Part shown: in pieces, positions 22,831 to 34,541 of the stretch
Layout of the letters: every line of letters starts with the position of its first letter
How positions within the stretch are numbered: the first letter of the stretch is position 1
DNA from: Anaeramoeba flamelloides
Taxonomy: Eukaryota; Metamonada; Anaeramoebidae
Reading direction: 5' to 3'
Length of the DNA stretch: 64,000 nt
Assembly (NCBI GenBank): GCA_027625915.1
Contig: JANTQA010000076.1
Span: 930,001-994,000, forward strand
The notes under the pieces: generated by a model
Seen by the model: only the letters and a program-made list of their open reading frames with translations
Told to the model about the DNA's origin: nothing
Database searches by the model: none
Position numbers and translations under genes: made by a program

Positions 22831-23024
22831 AGTCAGTTTCACTTTTAAGGCACAGAATTTCAACGAAATTTAATGCACAAAAAAAAATCTCTTATTAAAG
22901 CACAAAATTCAGATTCTAGTAAAAATAAATTGTAAAAAAAAAATTCCAAATTTTGTGCCTTAATTTGAGTATTTTTGTACCTTAAATTTCGTGGAAAGTT
23001 TGTGCCTTAAAAGTGAAACTGACT
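22831..23024. mobile_element. Palindromic MITE, family P copy 3
   Basis: 194 bp. AGTCAGTTTCACTTTTAAGG at the left mirrors CCTTAAAAGTGAAACTGACT at the right. The same C-to-T change (TTTCAC against TTCCAC in other copies) is present in both arms. Confidence 0.87.
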
Positions 23025-23892
23025 GTTAAGTTTATTCTCTTTGGTATTTTTTAATTCTTTATTAGTTTATTGATGAACATTTTCCTTTCAATTTGTAATA
23101 TTATTATTAGAGTAACTATTATTTTTGGTGTCTGTTACTAGAAATTAAAAAAATAAAATACCAAAATTGTTGCAAAATACATATCAAGGTAAGATAAAAA
23201 AAGTATATCAAAACATTTGAAAATTCCATTTTGTAATCGTTTGGAAATATATTAAAATTAAATCTGTAATTTTTGTTCTATTTGTAAAAAATATAATTGT
23301 CATTTTTTTTTATTATGATTAAGGGGATTTGATAAAACATATATTCACCACTGGTCAATCATAATATTAAACCTTTATTTAGAGTTTTTTATCCTGGATA
23401 TAATGTTATAAGCTTATAAATAATAGGATATCTTTTCTATAAAAAATTATTAGAAAAAAATTTTATTTTGAAACAAAGAAAACAAAATGTGATCGAAAAG
23501 CTAGAAATAAAAGTAAATTTAAAAAAATAATAGAAAAAAGTAAAAAATTCATTCTTAGGGTTTTTTTTGAACTCTGGATGTTGAGTGGGTTGGTGATTGT
23601 TACTTTTTATGTAAGAATTTTTTAAATCAATAGCATAATTTTGGTTTAATTAATATCTCAAAAATTTTGGCCAACTATAGATCAAATGAAATACGTTACT
23701 TTATAAAGTATTAAATTAGAAATTTCTATTTTGCCTCATATAACTGTATTTTTTTTTATTAGAATAAGAATTGATTTTCCAAATTTTCTTTTTAGTTACT
23801 CTGCTTTTTTTTTTATTTTTTTTTTTAGGGTTTTTTTTTTTTTTTCTTTCTTTCTTTCTTTTTTTTTCAATTATTTCTATTTTATTACTTTT

Positions 23893-24083
23893 TTCAAGTT
23901 TCAAATTTAAGGCAAAAACTTTCAAAGAAATTTAATCAACTGAAAAATCTCAAATTAAAGCAAAAAATTTGGATTTTTTTTTTATACAAATTATTTTACA
24001 AGAATCTGAATTTTGTTTCTTAATTTGAGATTCTATGTGCTTTAATTTTCGTTGAAGTTTGTACCTTAAAAGTGGAACTGACT
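23893..24083. mobile_element. Palindromic MITE, family P copy 4 (left end eroded)
   Basis: The right arm ends CCTTAAAAGTGGAACTGACT. The left arm is recognisable (TTTAAGGCAAAAACTTTC) but its outer bases are diverged. Central sequence matches copies 1-3. Confidence 0.75.
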
Positions 24084-26670
24084 GGATTGATTATTATTGT
24101 TGTTTCGAAGTTTTCCAAATCTTTAATTGTAAAAATCACTAAAGAGATTGAATATCAATATTAATTCAGTTTACTTACTGACTCAGTATATTATATCAAA
24201 TAATCAATTCATTAATTCTAGTTATTTAAAATCAAATTAACAAGATTCGGTTCATTTTTGTTTAATAAAGTTCTTTTTGTTTGTTAAAGTTTTACTTTTT
24301 ATTATTATTGTCTAATTGTAAACGAGTATAATTCTTTCCAAGTTCACAAAATTCATAATAAATATAATCACAATGTATATTACAAATAATCCAAACTATT
24401 TCATCAATTCTTCCAATTATTTATTCCTTTAAACTTCTCCTTACACTTACATAATCAAAAAGAGGAAAATTAGCATAAAAAACTTCAAAAATCAATTTTT
24501 CACAAAGGATTAAATAGAAAATATATAAATAACATTTTTCGAGTAATTCATGATTTCTCAAAATAAAATTATCATTAAAAAAAAATTCTGAAGAACTCTT
24601 GTAAAAAAATGTGAATGTTGATTTTTTTAAATTTAAAAATAATAAAAAATATTCAAGATATTATTATATATTCTAATAGTATTATAAATTGATTATAACA
24701 CATATTACCGCATTATTTTCTTTAACAAAACAGTCAAAATTTGTGTTTCATTAATATTAAAGATAAATATGATTCGTTTATTATGATTTAAATACCTCAA
24801 AAAAAAAAAAAAAAAAAAAATACTCTTTGATTAGTAAAATATTACTAAAAGTCGGTATCATTAATTAAAGATGATTCTTGTATTGGTAAAAACACAAATA
24901 ATTTTCTTAAAAAATTGAAATTTAACCATTTGAGACAAATTTAAAACTTTAATTAATATTCAAATTTCAAAGTTGAAAAATATGATTCTTAAATTTGTCT
25001 GAAATTCTAGATCAGTGATCAAAATATTCTATTTTAATAAAAAAAAATAAATAATTAAATTATATATTATTTTGACAAATCATGTATCAAATTATTTTCG
25101 AATATTGGAAATATATTGAAACATGGTTAATTCATAAATTTTTATTGAGAAAATAATTAAATATTTAACTTATGTAGATAAATAAATATAAAAATAATTT
25201 GGTACTAAATAAAGAAAATTATAAAGAAAGGGGGGAATATGTCAATAAAAGGTTTTGAAATATAAAGAAAAGTCATAAATGAACTTTTTATTCATTTAGA
25301 AGAATTAATTTTTATTGTATTTTATTAATAGTTTTTCATTTAAGAATATCAATTATCAATATCTTATATTTATTGTTATCATTATCAAGTACTTTATTAA
25401 GATTAAAAAATTGAATCAATATACATAAAACTGTAATAATCATTTCTATTATAATACAAAAATACCATTCAAGACAGATTAAAACTGATTTTATTCAAAA
25501 AAAAACACTTAGTAACTCTTTATATCTTCTTGAATCTCTAATTAATATGATGAGTTCCCTCAACTTTTATTTGTAATAACATATTTCAAAAAAGTTCAAT
25601 TGAAAATCCCGATGAATTTAATTTCCATAAAAGTAAACTCTTCACGTAAAAGATTGAAAATAAATATATTAAAAATAAAACTATTTCTTTAGTGAGAAAA
25701 CTATAGTAATCAATCTGAAAGTTTTTCTGTTAATAACTATGTAGTAAATCTTTTGAAAAAAAAAATTATAAAATATTTACCTTTTAGAAATTCTAAATAT
25801 TGATTATTTGATACTGCAATATAATTATTATTGTAATTTATTTAAAGAATTGAGAAAGCAATTAAAAAATAATTTTGTTAATTGACATTTTATAATTGTA
25901 ATCCATTAATCAAAAATTCAATAATTTGATGTTCACTAATAATTTCTAATAGTTTTTTTTTTATTTAAAATATAGAACACTAAAATACTTTACTTTTAAT
26001 TGTCATACGATTTAAATATTGTGAAATTTATCCATCAGATATTCCTTCTAAATAATTTTTATTTCAATAATACACAAGATTTAAAATAGAACAAAAATAT
26101 TTCATATTTTGAATTTTCTCAGATAAATCATCATTAAAAAAAAATAAACATGAGACGCATACAGATTTTTTCAACAATTCAAATTTGTTTAACAAATTCT
26201 TTACTAATTTTATTTGGATTGGATTTTATATTATTTTATATTATTTTATATTATTTTTTAATTTTGAGTCAGGAAAAGTTTCATATTCAGAAGAAAAAGA
26301 TTTAATCCCTTTTAAAATTGTGATACAAACCTCTTTTAAAAACATCACTTGCATCTATTACAAATTTCTTGTGAAGCTTTTATATTTATCTATTAAAAAC
26401 TTTTTTAGCACATTCTAAGCAAAAAGCTCTACTGAAACAAAATCTTATTAAAATTTTTCTCAAATTTTTAATTAATTAAAAAGTTCGGCACTGAAACCAT
26501 GTATACTCTAGACATTCTTTAAATACAAAAAAACTCAAGTGTGTTTTTGATAATTGAGATCCACCTTTAAAGTTAAAAAAAATCATTTTTTTCAAAATAT
26601 TTTCAAATCAACAACACAAAAACAAAATTTTCTTTTAAGACACTTAAAAAAACATTATCTTAACCAATTC
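24084..26670. other. Extremely AT-rich intergenic DNA
   Basis: No gene recognised. Contains a run of about 22 A (24799-24820) and three 11-bp copies of TTTTATATTAT at about 26222-26256. The last part should hold the promoter and 5' leader of the CTL gene. An in-frame TTG upstream of its ATG is not taken as a start. Confidence 0.45.
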
Positions 26671-29600
26671 ATGAAAGGAAGTTTACCAAATTACTCGTCA
26701 AGTAAAGAAGAATCTGATACACTTCTTTTGAACGATTCCTTACAAAAGCAAGGCAGTTTTGAGGATGGTCAGGAAAACACATCAAATAAACAAAATAACA
26801 AGAATATTCACCAATTTATTCCTCTTCGTTCTCGTGAAGTTTATGAAGGCAATACTGAAAGGTTTGGGAAATCAAGGCGACAAGATCTATGGTGTGTCAT
26901 AGTTGTTGCAATTTTGCTCTTATTCTTTTTCATTTTATCTATACTTGCGTCCCCAAACAAAAACGCTGGTTCAAAGAGCAAAAAACAACTAACATTTCTC
27001 TTTGTTATTGTCACAGTTATTGCAATGACAATAATTTCTTTTTGCTTAGCTTATGGTTGGTTTTTTATGATTAACCATTATCCTCGATCGATTATTAAGA
27101 TCTCTCTAATATTTGTAAGTCTTAGTTTTTTCAACAACCTCACAAAATTCTCTTGTGTTTAGTTCCATGATCAATTTGAATTTTTTTAAATCTTTTGTCT
27201 CAAATTGGTTTTTGGTTAATTCGTACCCAACAAATACACAACATTCTATTTAACTCTTTTTTATTTCAATAATTTGACAATTTTTAACAACAAAAACAAA
27301 AACAAAACTTTTTGAATTCTTTTTTTTTTGTTTTTTTTTGTTGATTTAAAAACTTTTCTCCAAAAGATGGTTATTGCGTTATTGGTAACTTCAATTCTGA
27401 TGTTTATTTTCCATTTAACGATTATTGGTTTCTATTTTATTTTGTTTGCGATCGCTTTCGTTATAACTCTAATTCTTTGGAAGCCAAGGCTCTCCTTTTC
27501 AAACGACTTTCTTCTTCACATCACAGATCTCCTTAAAAATGTTCCTTCTATTATAAACATTTCCTTTTTTGGGTTTGTTTCTCAAGCGATATGGACGATT
27601 TTGTGGGTTTCATTTGCATATAGAATACGCCGATATGATTCCTTTTTTTGGAATTTCTTTTCAATTTATATCTTTTTCTCAGTTTCAATGGTGCTGAAAA
27701 ATATTGTTCACACAACTTCTTCAGGGATATTTGCTTCTTTATGTAATATTTTCAATTTTTTTTTTTTTTATGTTTTCTTTCACCTTCTCCGTTTTTATCT
27801 TTCCTTCTTTTCTTCCTATTTTATATTTTTAAAAAAGTAATTTTTTGACCTCATATAAATTTAGATCAGCTAATCTTTTAGTTTTAGAATTAACTACTGT
27901 TACACCTCAGATTTAAATTTTGAAATGGGATCAAAATTTACTTTTTGTTCTCAAAATATTTTCCTCAAATTTGGAATGATCATTTATAATTAAAGAATTT
28001 TTTCTTCAATTTCGACCATTTTAAAAAATGTGAGAACTTTTTGAAAGTTTTCTGTTTTAATAAAGTGATGGATCAAACTTTAAATGTGGTGTAAAGGTTA
28101 GAGTGGGAAGAAAAGCACTTTTTTTAAAAAAAGTTTTCACTTTATCAAAACATAAAAACTTTAAAAAAGTTTTAATTCTGACAAAATCATAAAACAAAAC
28201 TTTTCACTTTTTCAAAGTGGCTATATCTTTAACAAATGTATTTTTATTGTTGATAAAAATAATAGAAAAATTAATAGTACACGACAAGAATAGCACGAAA
28301 ATTGTAGTCACTTTTTTTACTTTACAACCCTTTGTTTTTATGAAATTATTCCAAATTTTGAATGAAATCAAAAGATCAAAATTCAATAACTTTCAATTTA
28401 AAAAGTTTTTACAATTCAAACTTTTAAAAACTTATAATTTAAACAACTTTCCACTTTTCGGTTTTCATAAAAAGAGTTTCAGATTATTGAAAGCCAACAA
28501 ATATTTTTCTTTTAGATAACTTTCAAAAATTTCAATTAAATTCCAAAATAGGTTATCTTTTGTTAAATTATTTTTTTTTTACACTTTTTTTGGCTTATAA
28601 AAGTTTGTATCAAGTATTTGAAATTTGAAAAAAATATGAAAGAATATCATAGACTGAAATCTTGCAGACTGTCAGTCTGAAAGTTCGAAAAAGTCTGGAA
28701 AGTTTTTGTATGGATTGTGCTATTCTTTTTGTGTATAGTCATTTGAAAAAAGTGAAAAATTTTTCAGAATTAAAACTTTTTTAATGTTTTTCTGTTTTAA
28801 TAAAGTGAAAACTTTTTTTAAAAAAGGTGCTTTTCTTCACACTCTAACCTCTACACCACATTTAAAGGTTGAGACCTAACTTTATTAAAACAGAAAACTT
28901 TCAAATATTTTTCAAAAAATCTTCACTTTTTTTTAAACAGCTCTACCTCTGATGTTGTTAATAAAAAAAGTTCACCATTTATATTATCATTAGTAAGTGA
29001 TAACAAAAATGTTGTGATTCTTTAACAAAATTTCAAAAAAAAAGTTTATAAATTAGGGTAACGCCTAGAAGTGCCATAAAGCGCAGTAGAGCGCCATAAA
29101 GTGTGATGGGGTGCCGTCAAGTGCCTAGTTTTTTTTTTTAATTCAAAAGAAATTCAAAAAAAACCTAAAGGTGGTTTTCCAGAATTCAAAAGAATTGAGT
29201 AAAAGCATAAAATGGTTTATCTTTTTTTTATACTCTTGAAAAGATATCTACAGTTTTCAAAAATTTCTGTAATTATTTGGAAAATATAAACTACATTGCA
29301 AAAACGATGACTCACCTGAAATAATAAATTAAAAAATATATATCCTTTTAGTATTCAAGAACAACTAATAACTAAATACGATTGATAATTCACTTTCAAA
29401 TCATTCTAAATATATAAAAATCTGATATTTTAAAAATTAACAAAAATAAAACCAAAAACTAAAAAAAAGTGAGTCACAATTTTTGTAATGAGCATTACCA
29501 ATTTTTTATTACCGAACTTTCACTGAAAAAGGGTAAGCTCGAAGATTTTTAGCTAACAATTAAAATTATTTTAAAAGACATTACATTGACTCAAATTTCT

Positions 29601-32600
29601 GTAGTTGATTATTTGTCTTTTCCAAGATCTTTTATTTTTCCACATGATCTTTTGCAAAAAAAAAAAGAAAAACAAAACAAAAGAAAGACAAATTTTGAAA
29701 AAAAGAAAAAACAAAAGCAAAACTAAAATTTGAGAAACAAAAATGTAATTTTATATATTTTTACAAACCTAATATTGAACCACATTTAAGTTACCAAATA
29801 TTAATGTTTTTTTATATGTGAATCATTTTCATCCAAATAAAAGAAAATAATAAATAAAAACGAAAAAAACAAAATCGGGTGTGTCCAAAAAAAATTAAAC
29901 GAGCAGAACAAAAATTATATTGTTAAATTTGTAGAAAATTCACCAATAATTGTTGATCGATCAAATGATAAAGAAATCATCAACTTATTTATTGTGATTT
30001 TTCTATTTAACAATATTGACACCAATCTTCTATCAATCATTGAAAAAAATAATTTCAGATCTAACTAAACAGATTTCGTAACTGGAAAAAAGGAAATGAA
30101 AACAAACCAGAAAAGACAAAAAATGAAATTGTTTGTAAAATCAAAATTATTTCCAAATTGAATGGAAAATGTAGTATTGTTATTCTTTCAACTGTTTTAA
30201 TTATGTCCAAATTTTTGGAATTTAGTTTATATTACAAATAAACAGAAAATTTGAGAAAATTTAATGGAAAACTAAAAAAAAAACAAGGCAATATTTTTCG
30301 AATACAAAAAAATAGTGTAAAATCAAAAAATTGACATAATTCTTTTAAATCCTGAAAAACCTAACAATAATTTTTATTTAATTATTATTTTTGTCTTGAA
30401 AATCTATCAATTTTCTCATAAAAACAAAAAGAAAAAAAAATATCGAACAACAATTTTCCAAAATTCAAATTTATTAAATTAAATCAAAGATTTAGGAATA
30501 TAAATTCAAAGTTTAGAAAACCTAACAAAACTATCCTCAAGGATTTGGGTTATATTAGAATCTCTATCGATTTACAGGATCCAGAAAAAAAACTCGGGAA
30601 AAGCTCAAGTTGATTTTTTTAAAATTATAGAAATAATAAGGATATTTTATAAATTTTCTTATTATTTCTTGCTGATAAATTCAAAAAAATGTGTATTTGT
30701 TTTTTGATTCAATTTCAATTTTTTAAAATTGCTTTGAATAAAGTGTTGTATTAGTATAAATGAAAAGAAAATTTGAAAAAATATTTCGTTTCGAAATGAA
30801 ATGTTTTGGAAATTGCTTTATGGGATTTTAGAATAATTATGTTGTTTTATTTTGGTATTGAATCCCTTCTGTTTTTCCATGGTAATGTTTGAATTTTACA
30901 TTCTCATGTGTGTTTGATCTTATCAGATGGAAAACTTTTAGAAAAAAGAATTTTCGAAATTTATAAAAAGGAATTTGAACTAAAACTATTTTTTACATTA
31001 TTTTTAATTGCGTAGGAAATTAAAAAAAAAACGAATTACATATAAAAAAAAAGCAATTTCAGGCATTCAAAAATAAATACAATTACAATTATAATTTTAA
31101 ACCAACTAATATCGCATTGAATTATTATTTATTTTTTTTTTTTTTCATTTTCTTATTTATAATTTTTTTCTATTTTAAAAATTATAAAGATTATAACGTA
31201 GATCAAACAAAAAAAAACATTCCAATCAGTTGTTTTCATCGAACAATCAAGTATTCAATTGGTTCATTATGTATCTCTTCATTTGTTGTCCCCATTGTAA
31301 AAAACGCACGTGCATTTTGTAGAACAGTTTTAAAAAATGAAAGTCCTCTTATAAAACATATGTTTACTTGTCTATTAGGAATATCAGAATGGATATACAG
31401 GTATGTCAATGATTATGCAATGGTTCATATTTCTATCTATGCTAAATCACATAAAGAATCTTCAATGGCAGTTTGGAAATTATTAAGGGAAAGTGGTGGT
31501 TTTGTTCCAATTAATAGTATGTTTCACTAATTTTATTAATTTTGAATTTTTATTTTTATGTATCTGAATCACTTGTAAAATTACAAGATATTAGAGTATG
31601 AATTATAGTATTGAAAAAAATGCCCTGGCATGAAAATAATTCATGACAAGATTTTTAATTGTTAATATTAGGAAAATTTATAACTAACCAAATTTTTTAT
31701 AACTAAACAAATTATATATGAACTCGGTAATACACCTACCCAACATTGTTGAAAGTGGAGTATCTATAGAATACCTATTTAATTGTTTGATAACCTAAAG
31801 TAGATTTACCTAAATTATTTTTCAGTCAAAGTGGCCCAGTTGTAATGAGTGAAATACATGTGTTTAAAGGGTTTGCATAGATATTAGAAGAAAAATTTTA
31901 TTTTGGAAATTTTCAAAATTGAAATCATTTTTTCACATTTTTGCACATTTTTGTTTTTTTTTTTTCGATTTTTTTTTTAAAACGTAATTCAGTTGCAAAA
32001 ATTTTTTTCATTGCAAGATCAATAGTCACTTGATAAAAATGTGTTATTCTAAGGTTATTGAAACCATCTAAAGATTGTTGAGAAATCATATTGTTTTCTA
32101 TTGCAATTCTATTCGATCTTTGATCTTGATATTTGTTTAATAAATGTGAAAAATTTCAACTTCATTTTCATTTACTTTTTCAAATAGAGACCACAAATAC
32201 CAACACACTTCGTTTGGGGACTTGATTTCTAAAAGAAAAGTGTGGAAAATGAAGTGAAAAATGTTTCCTTTTTATTGTTCAAATACCAGTAAAAGATCAA
32301 AACGAACATTGTTGTTTTTCTCAATGTGGCCTAAGAATTTGAGTTTTTCAATTTTTAAGAAAATTTATTGATTAATCAGTTTTCTTTCAGACATATATCA
32401 ACAATTCTATGATGTGTATTATTCTGGTTATTTCTTATTTGTTATTCAAATTTCAATTATATAAAATAATTGATATATGAAAAAAACGTTGGGCCCCTTT
32501 GACTGAAACAGAGTTTATTTTGAAAAAAAAAAATAGAGTTTTATAGAAGTATTTTATGGATTTGGACAATCATAATATTTAATTCTTGTTTTTGATTGGT

Positions 32601-33642
32601 TGAATATTGTTTTGAACAGGTATAATTTAATTAATCATCATTCTAATAAGTGTATAGTTATAATTTTAAAAAGTTTGATTCTTAAAAAAAGGATTTGATT
32701 TTTAATAAAAGGAATTACAAAACAATTTTATTAATATTGACAATTAAAAATAACGTCAGGTATTATTTTCAAAACGAAATATCAAAAAAAAATTTAAATA
32801 TTAAAATTTTTCCATTATTAAAATATTTTTACAAAATTTGGAATTGATTGATTTCAAATTTGTGTTGATTTGTTCTACAACTTATTACATATCTAATCAA
32901 AAAATCGCATATTTTCTGAAATATTTAATACACAAGTATAATTTTATTAAAAAACAAAACAAAAAAAAATCATATAATCTCCATATTAGTGAAAAGAAAG
33001 TTATATATATATATATATATATATTAAGAGAAGGGGGTAATTAAAGAAGATATGTTTAAATAAAAAAAAGAAAAGAAAAAAAGATAATTTATTAAATTTA
33101 TCTATCGATTTGTTATAAATATTATCTTATTGATGATTATTTTTATTAAATTTCAAAAAAAAAAATAATTTTACCCAAAATTTTTTAATGTAGAACTAAA
33201 TGTAGAGTTTTTTATAAAAAAAAATAATTTCTTTATATTAGTTCTTAAACATTTCTATTCATCCACTCAACTATTTTGAATTAAAAAATATTTTAACAAA
33301 ATTAATTTTACTTTTCTTTTTTTTTTTTTTTTTAATTTAACTACTTTTTAAATAGATGATTTAATTGGAAATGCAATTGTATTATGCTCAATGATTTCGG
33401 GAATGGCTGTTGCTTTTATTTCATTAATTTTTGTTGGTGGTCGTTTAGAAGGATCTGAATTATTTATATTTTGGTCTTTATTATTATTAATTGGATTTTT
33501 TTTGACTTTTGTTTTTATTGAACCATTCTTTTCAGCGGCTTTAACCTATTATATTTCTTTTTGTGAATCACCTGAAGTATTAAGAGAAAATACTCCTGAA
33601 TTATATCAAAAATTCCGTGAAATTTATGAATTTGATTTTTAA
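26671..33642 (+). CDS. Choline transporter-like (CTL/SLC44, PNS1-like) membrane protein
   Basis: Four exons by phase and homology: 26671-27114, 27367-27742, 31190-31516, 33356-33642, all GT-AG. They join to 1,434 nt (477 aa, TAA stop). The N-terminus (about 1-70) is hydrophilic and Ser/Asn-rich. TM1 (DLWCVIVVAILLLFFFIL) follows Arg-Arg as in CTL/PNS1, then many further membrane segments. Family marks: IVHTTSSGIFASLY joined across intron 2; KYSIGSLCISSFVVPIVKN (the SIGS-GS block); YVNDYAMVHISIYAKSH (matches the NRxAYxxIAIYG block); and FCESPEVLRENTPELYQKF at the C-terminus. The short first loop is more like PNS1 than animal CTL1. CTL proteins sit in plasma or organelle membranes and are linked to choline or related amine transport; the substrate here is not shown. 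Introns 2 (3.4 kb) and 3 (1.8 kb) carry transposon copies. Confidence 0.9.
28030..28926. mobile_element. Long-TIR element, family S, in CTL intron 2
   Basis: About 900 bp with inverted arms near 150 bp (28030-28180 and 28764-28926). The arms share TTCTGTTTTAATAAAGTG, AAATGTGGTGTA, GGTTAGAGTG and TTTTTTAAAAAAAG phrases. No recognisable coding sequence. MULE-like or foldback type by structure. Confidence 0.72.
29061..29128. repeat. 10-bp-period GC-richer tandem repeat
   Basis: Six to seven successive 10-mers follow G(T/C)GCCATAAA: gtgccataaa, gcgcagtaga, gcgccataaa, gtgtgatggg, gtgccgtcaa, gtgcctag. It is strikingly GC-rich for this window and lies in CTL intron 2, directly before a long T run and a palindromic repeat (29135-29215). 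Confidence 0.75.
29285..29655. repeat. Inverted copy of the 10428-10795 block (family R copy 2)
   Basis: Matches 10428-10795 in reverse orientation, including the MITE bounded by CAAAAACGATGACTCAC and GTGAGTCACAATTTTTG (about 29300-29485) and the flank with TTATTACCGAACTTTCACTG. Confidence 0.65.
29770..30240 (+). repeat. Dispersed repeat W, copy 3
   Basis: Same unit as 15715-16160 and the inverse of 2430-2990: GTGAATCATTTTCATCCAAA, TTGATCGATCAAATGATAAA, CAGATTTCGTAACTGG and GTCCAAATTTTTGGAATTTA occur in order. Located in CTL intron 2. Confidence 0.65.
31820..32508. mobile_element. TIR element, family Q copy 1, in CTL intron 3
   Basis: 689 bp with inverted ends TTTCAGTCAAAGTGGCCCA (left) and TTTCAGTCAAAGGGGCCCA (right, read inward), 18 of 19 matching. 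A second copy is at 44208-44887. No coding frame. The superfamily is not clear. Confidence 0.75.
33002..33024. repeat. (AT)n microsatellite in CTL intron 3
   Basis: Pure TA alternation of about 22 bases. Confidence 0.9.
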
Positions 33643-34541
33643 TTTTAAAAAATATCATTCAAAATTTATATTAATTTAAAAATGCCATAAAAAGTTTTTT
33701 TGTATAATTCATTTAGCAACTGAATTTTTAATAATTGTATAAAAATGCACGACCATTAATCTATAAGATTCTTATCAATCATATATATATAAATATATGA
33801 TATTTAAAACGAAAAATAAAAAAATAAAAAAAAGATTATTTTTTCAAAATTATTAAATCAAGAAAAGAAGAAAAAAAACTTTTTTGTATCAATACATCAA
33901 AGGTATTTATGAATTATAAAATATAAATAACTAATATCTCTTTCTCAATTTTTTAAATATAAATATTTGAATAATTTAAAATTAAATTGGTCAAATTTCA
34001 CATCTGTTATTTTTTTTTTACAATGCATTTCCTGCAATGCTAAAAAAAAATACAATGTCTCTTAAAATAATTAAACTTTGTTTTGATCCTATTTATTTTT
34101 TTTTTTCATTTCTTTTTTTTTAGTCTCTTTCGTTATTTTTTATATTGTAAAAGCAGTGCTTTATTATTATTATTAATAATAATAATAATAATAATCTTTA
34201 TGTTTAAACAATTAGGAATATTTCACACCAAATTTGTTTTCAGTAAATAAAATAATCATTGATTATCTATATTTTTTGTGCTCAAATTACCCTGTCAAAT
34301 GATAATTCAAATTTTAAATTTTCATCAGTATAGACTGTTTTCAATAACATTCTGCCAAACTAAAGAAAAGAAAATCCATTTTGAATCAAAGTTGAAAGAA
34401 AATGTTTCTTTTCTGCAAATTATTAAGAAACAATACTGCGAAATGGATTTTTGATCTAATATTGTTATCGGATGTTTTAAAGCTGTTTTACACAGTCAAT
34501 TGATGGATGGATTGGGAATAATTTATTGGATAAAAATATTC
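33643..34541. other. Downstream of the CTL gene, AT-rich
   Basis: No gene recognised. A trinucleotide palindrome of TTA then ATA repeats spans about 34162-34195. Confidence 0.45.

Noticed and set aside
26554-26670. Longer CTL N-terminus starting at 26554
   Set aside because: It begins at TTG. The ATG at 26671 gives a normal hydrophilic CTL N-terminus.
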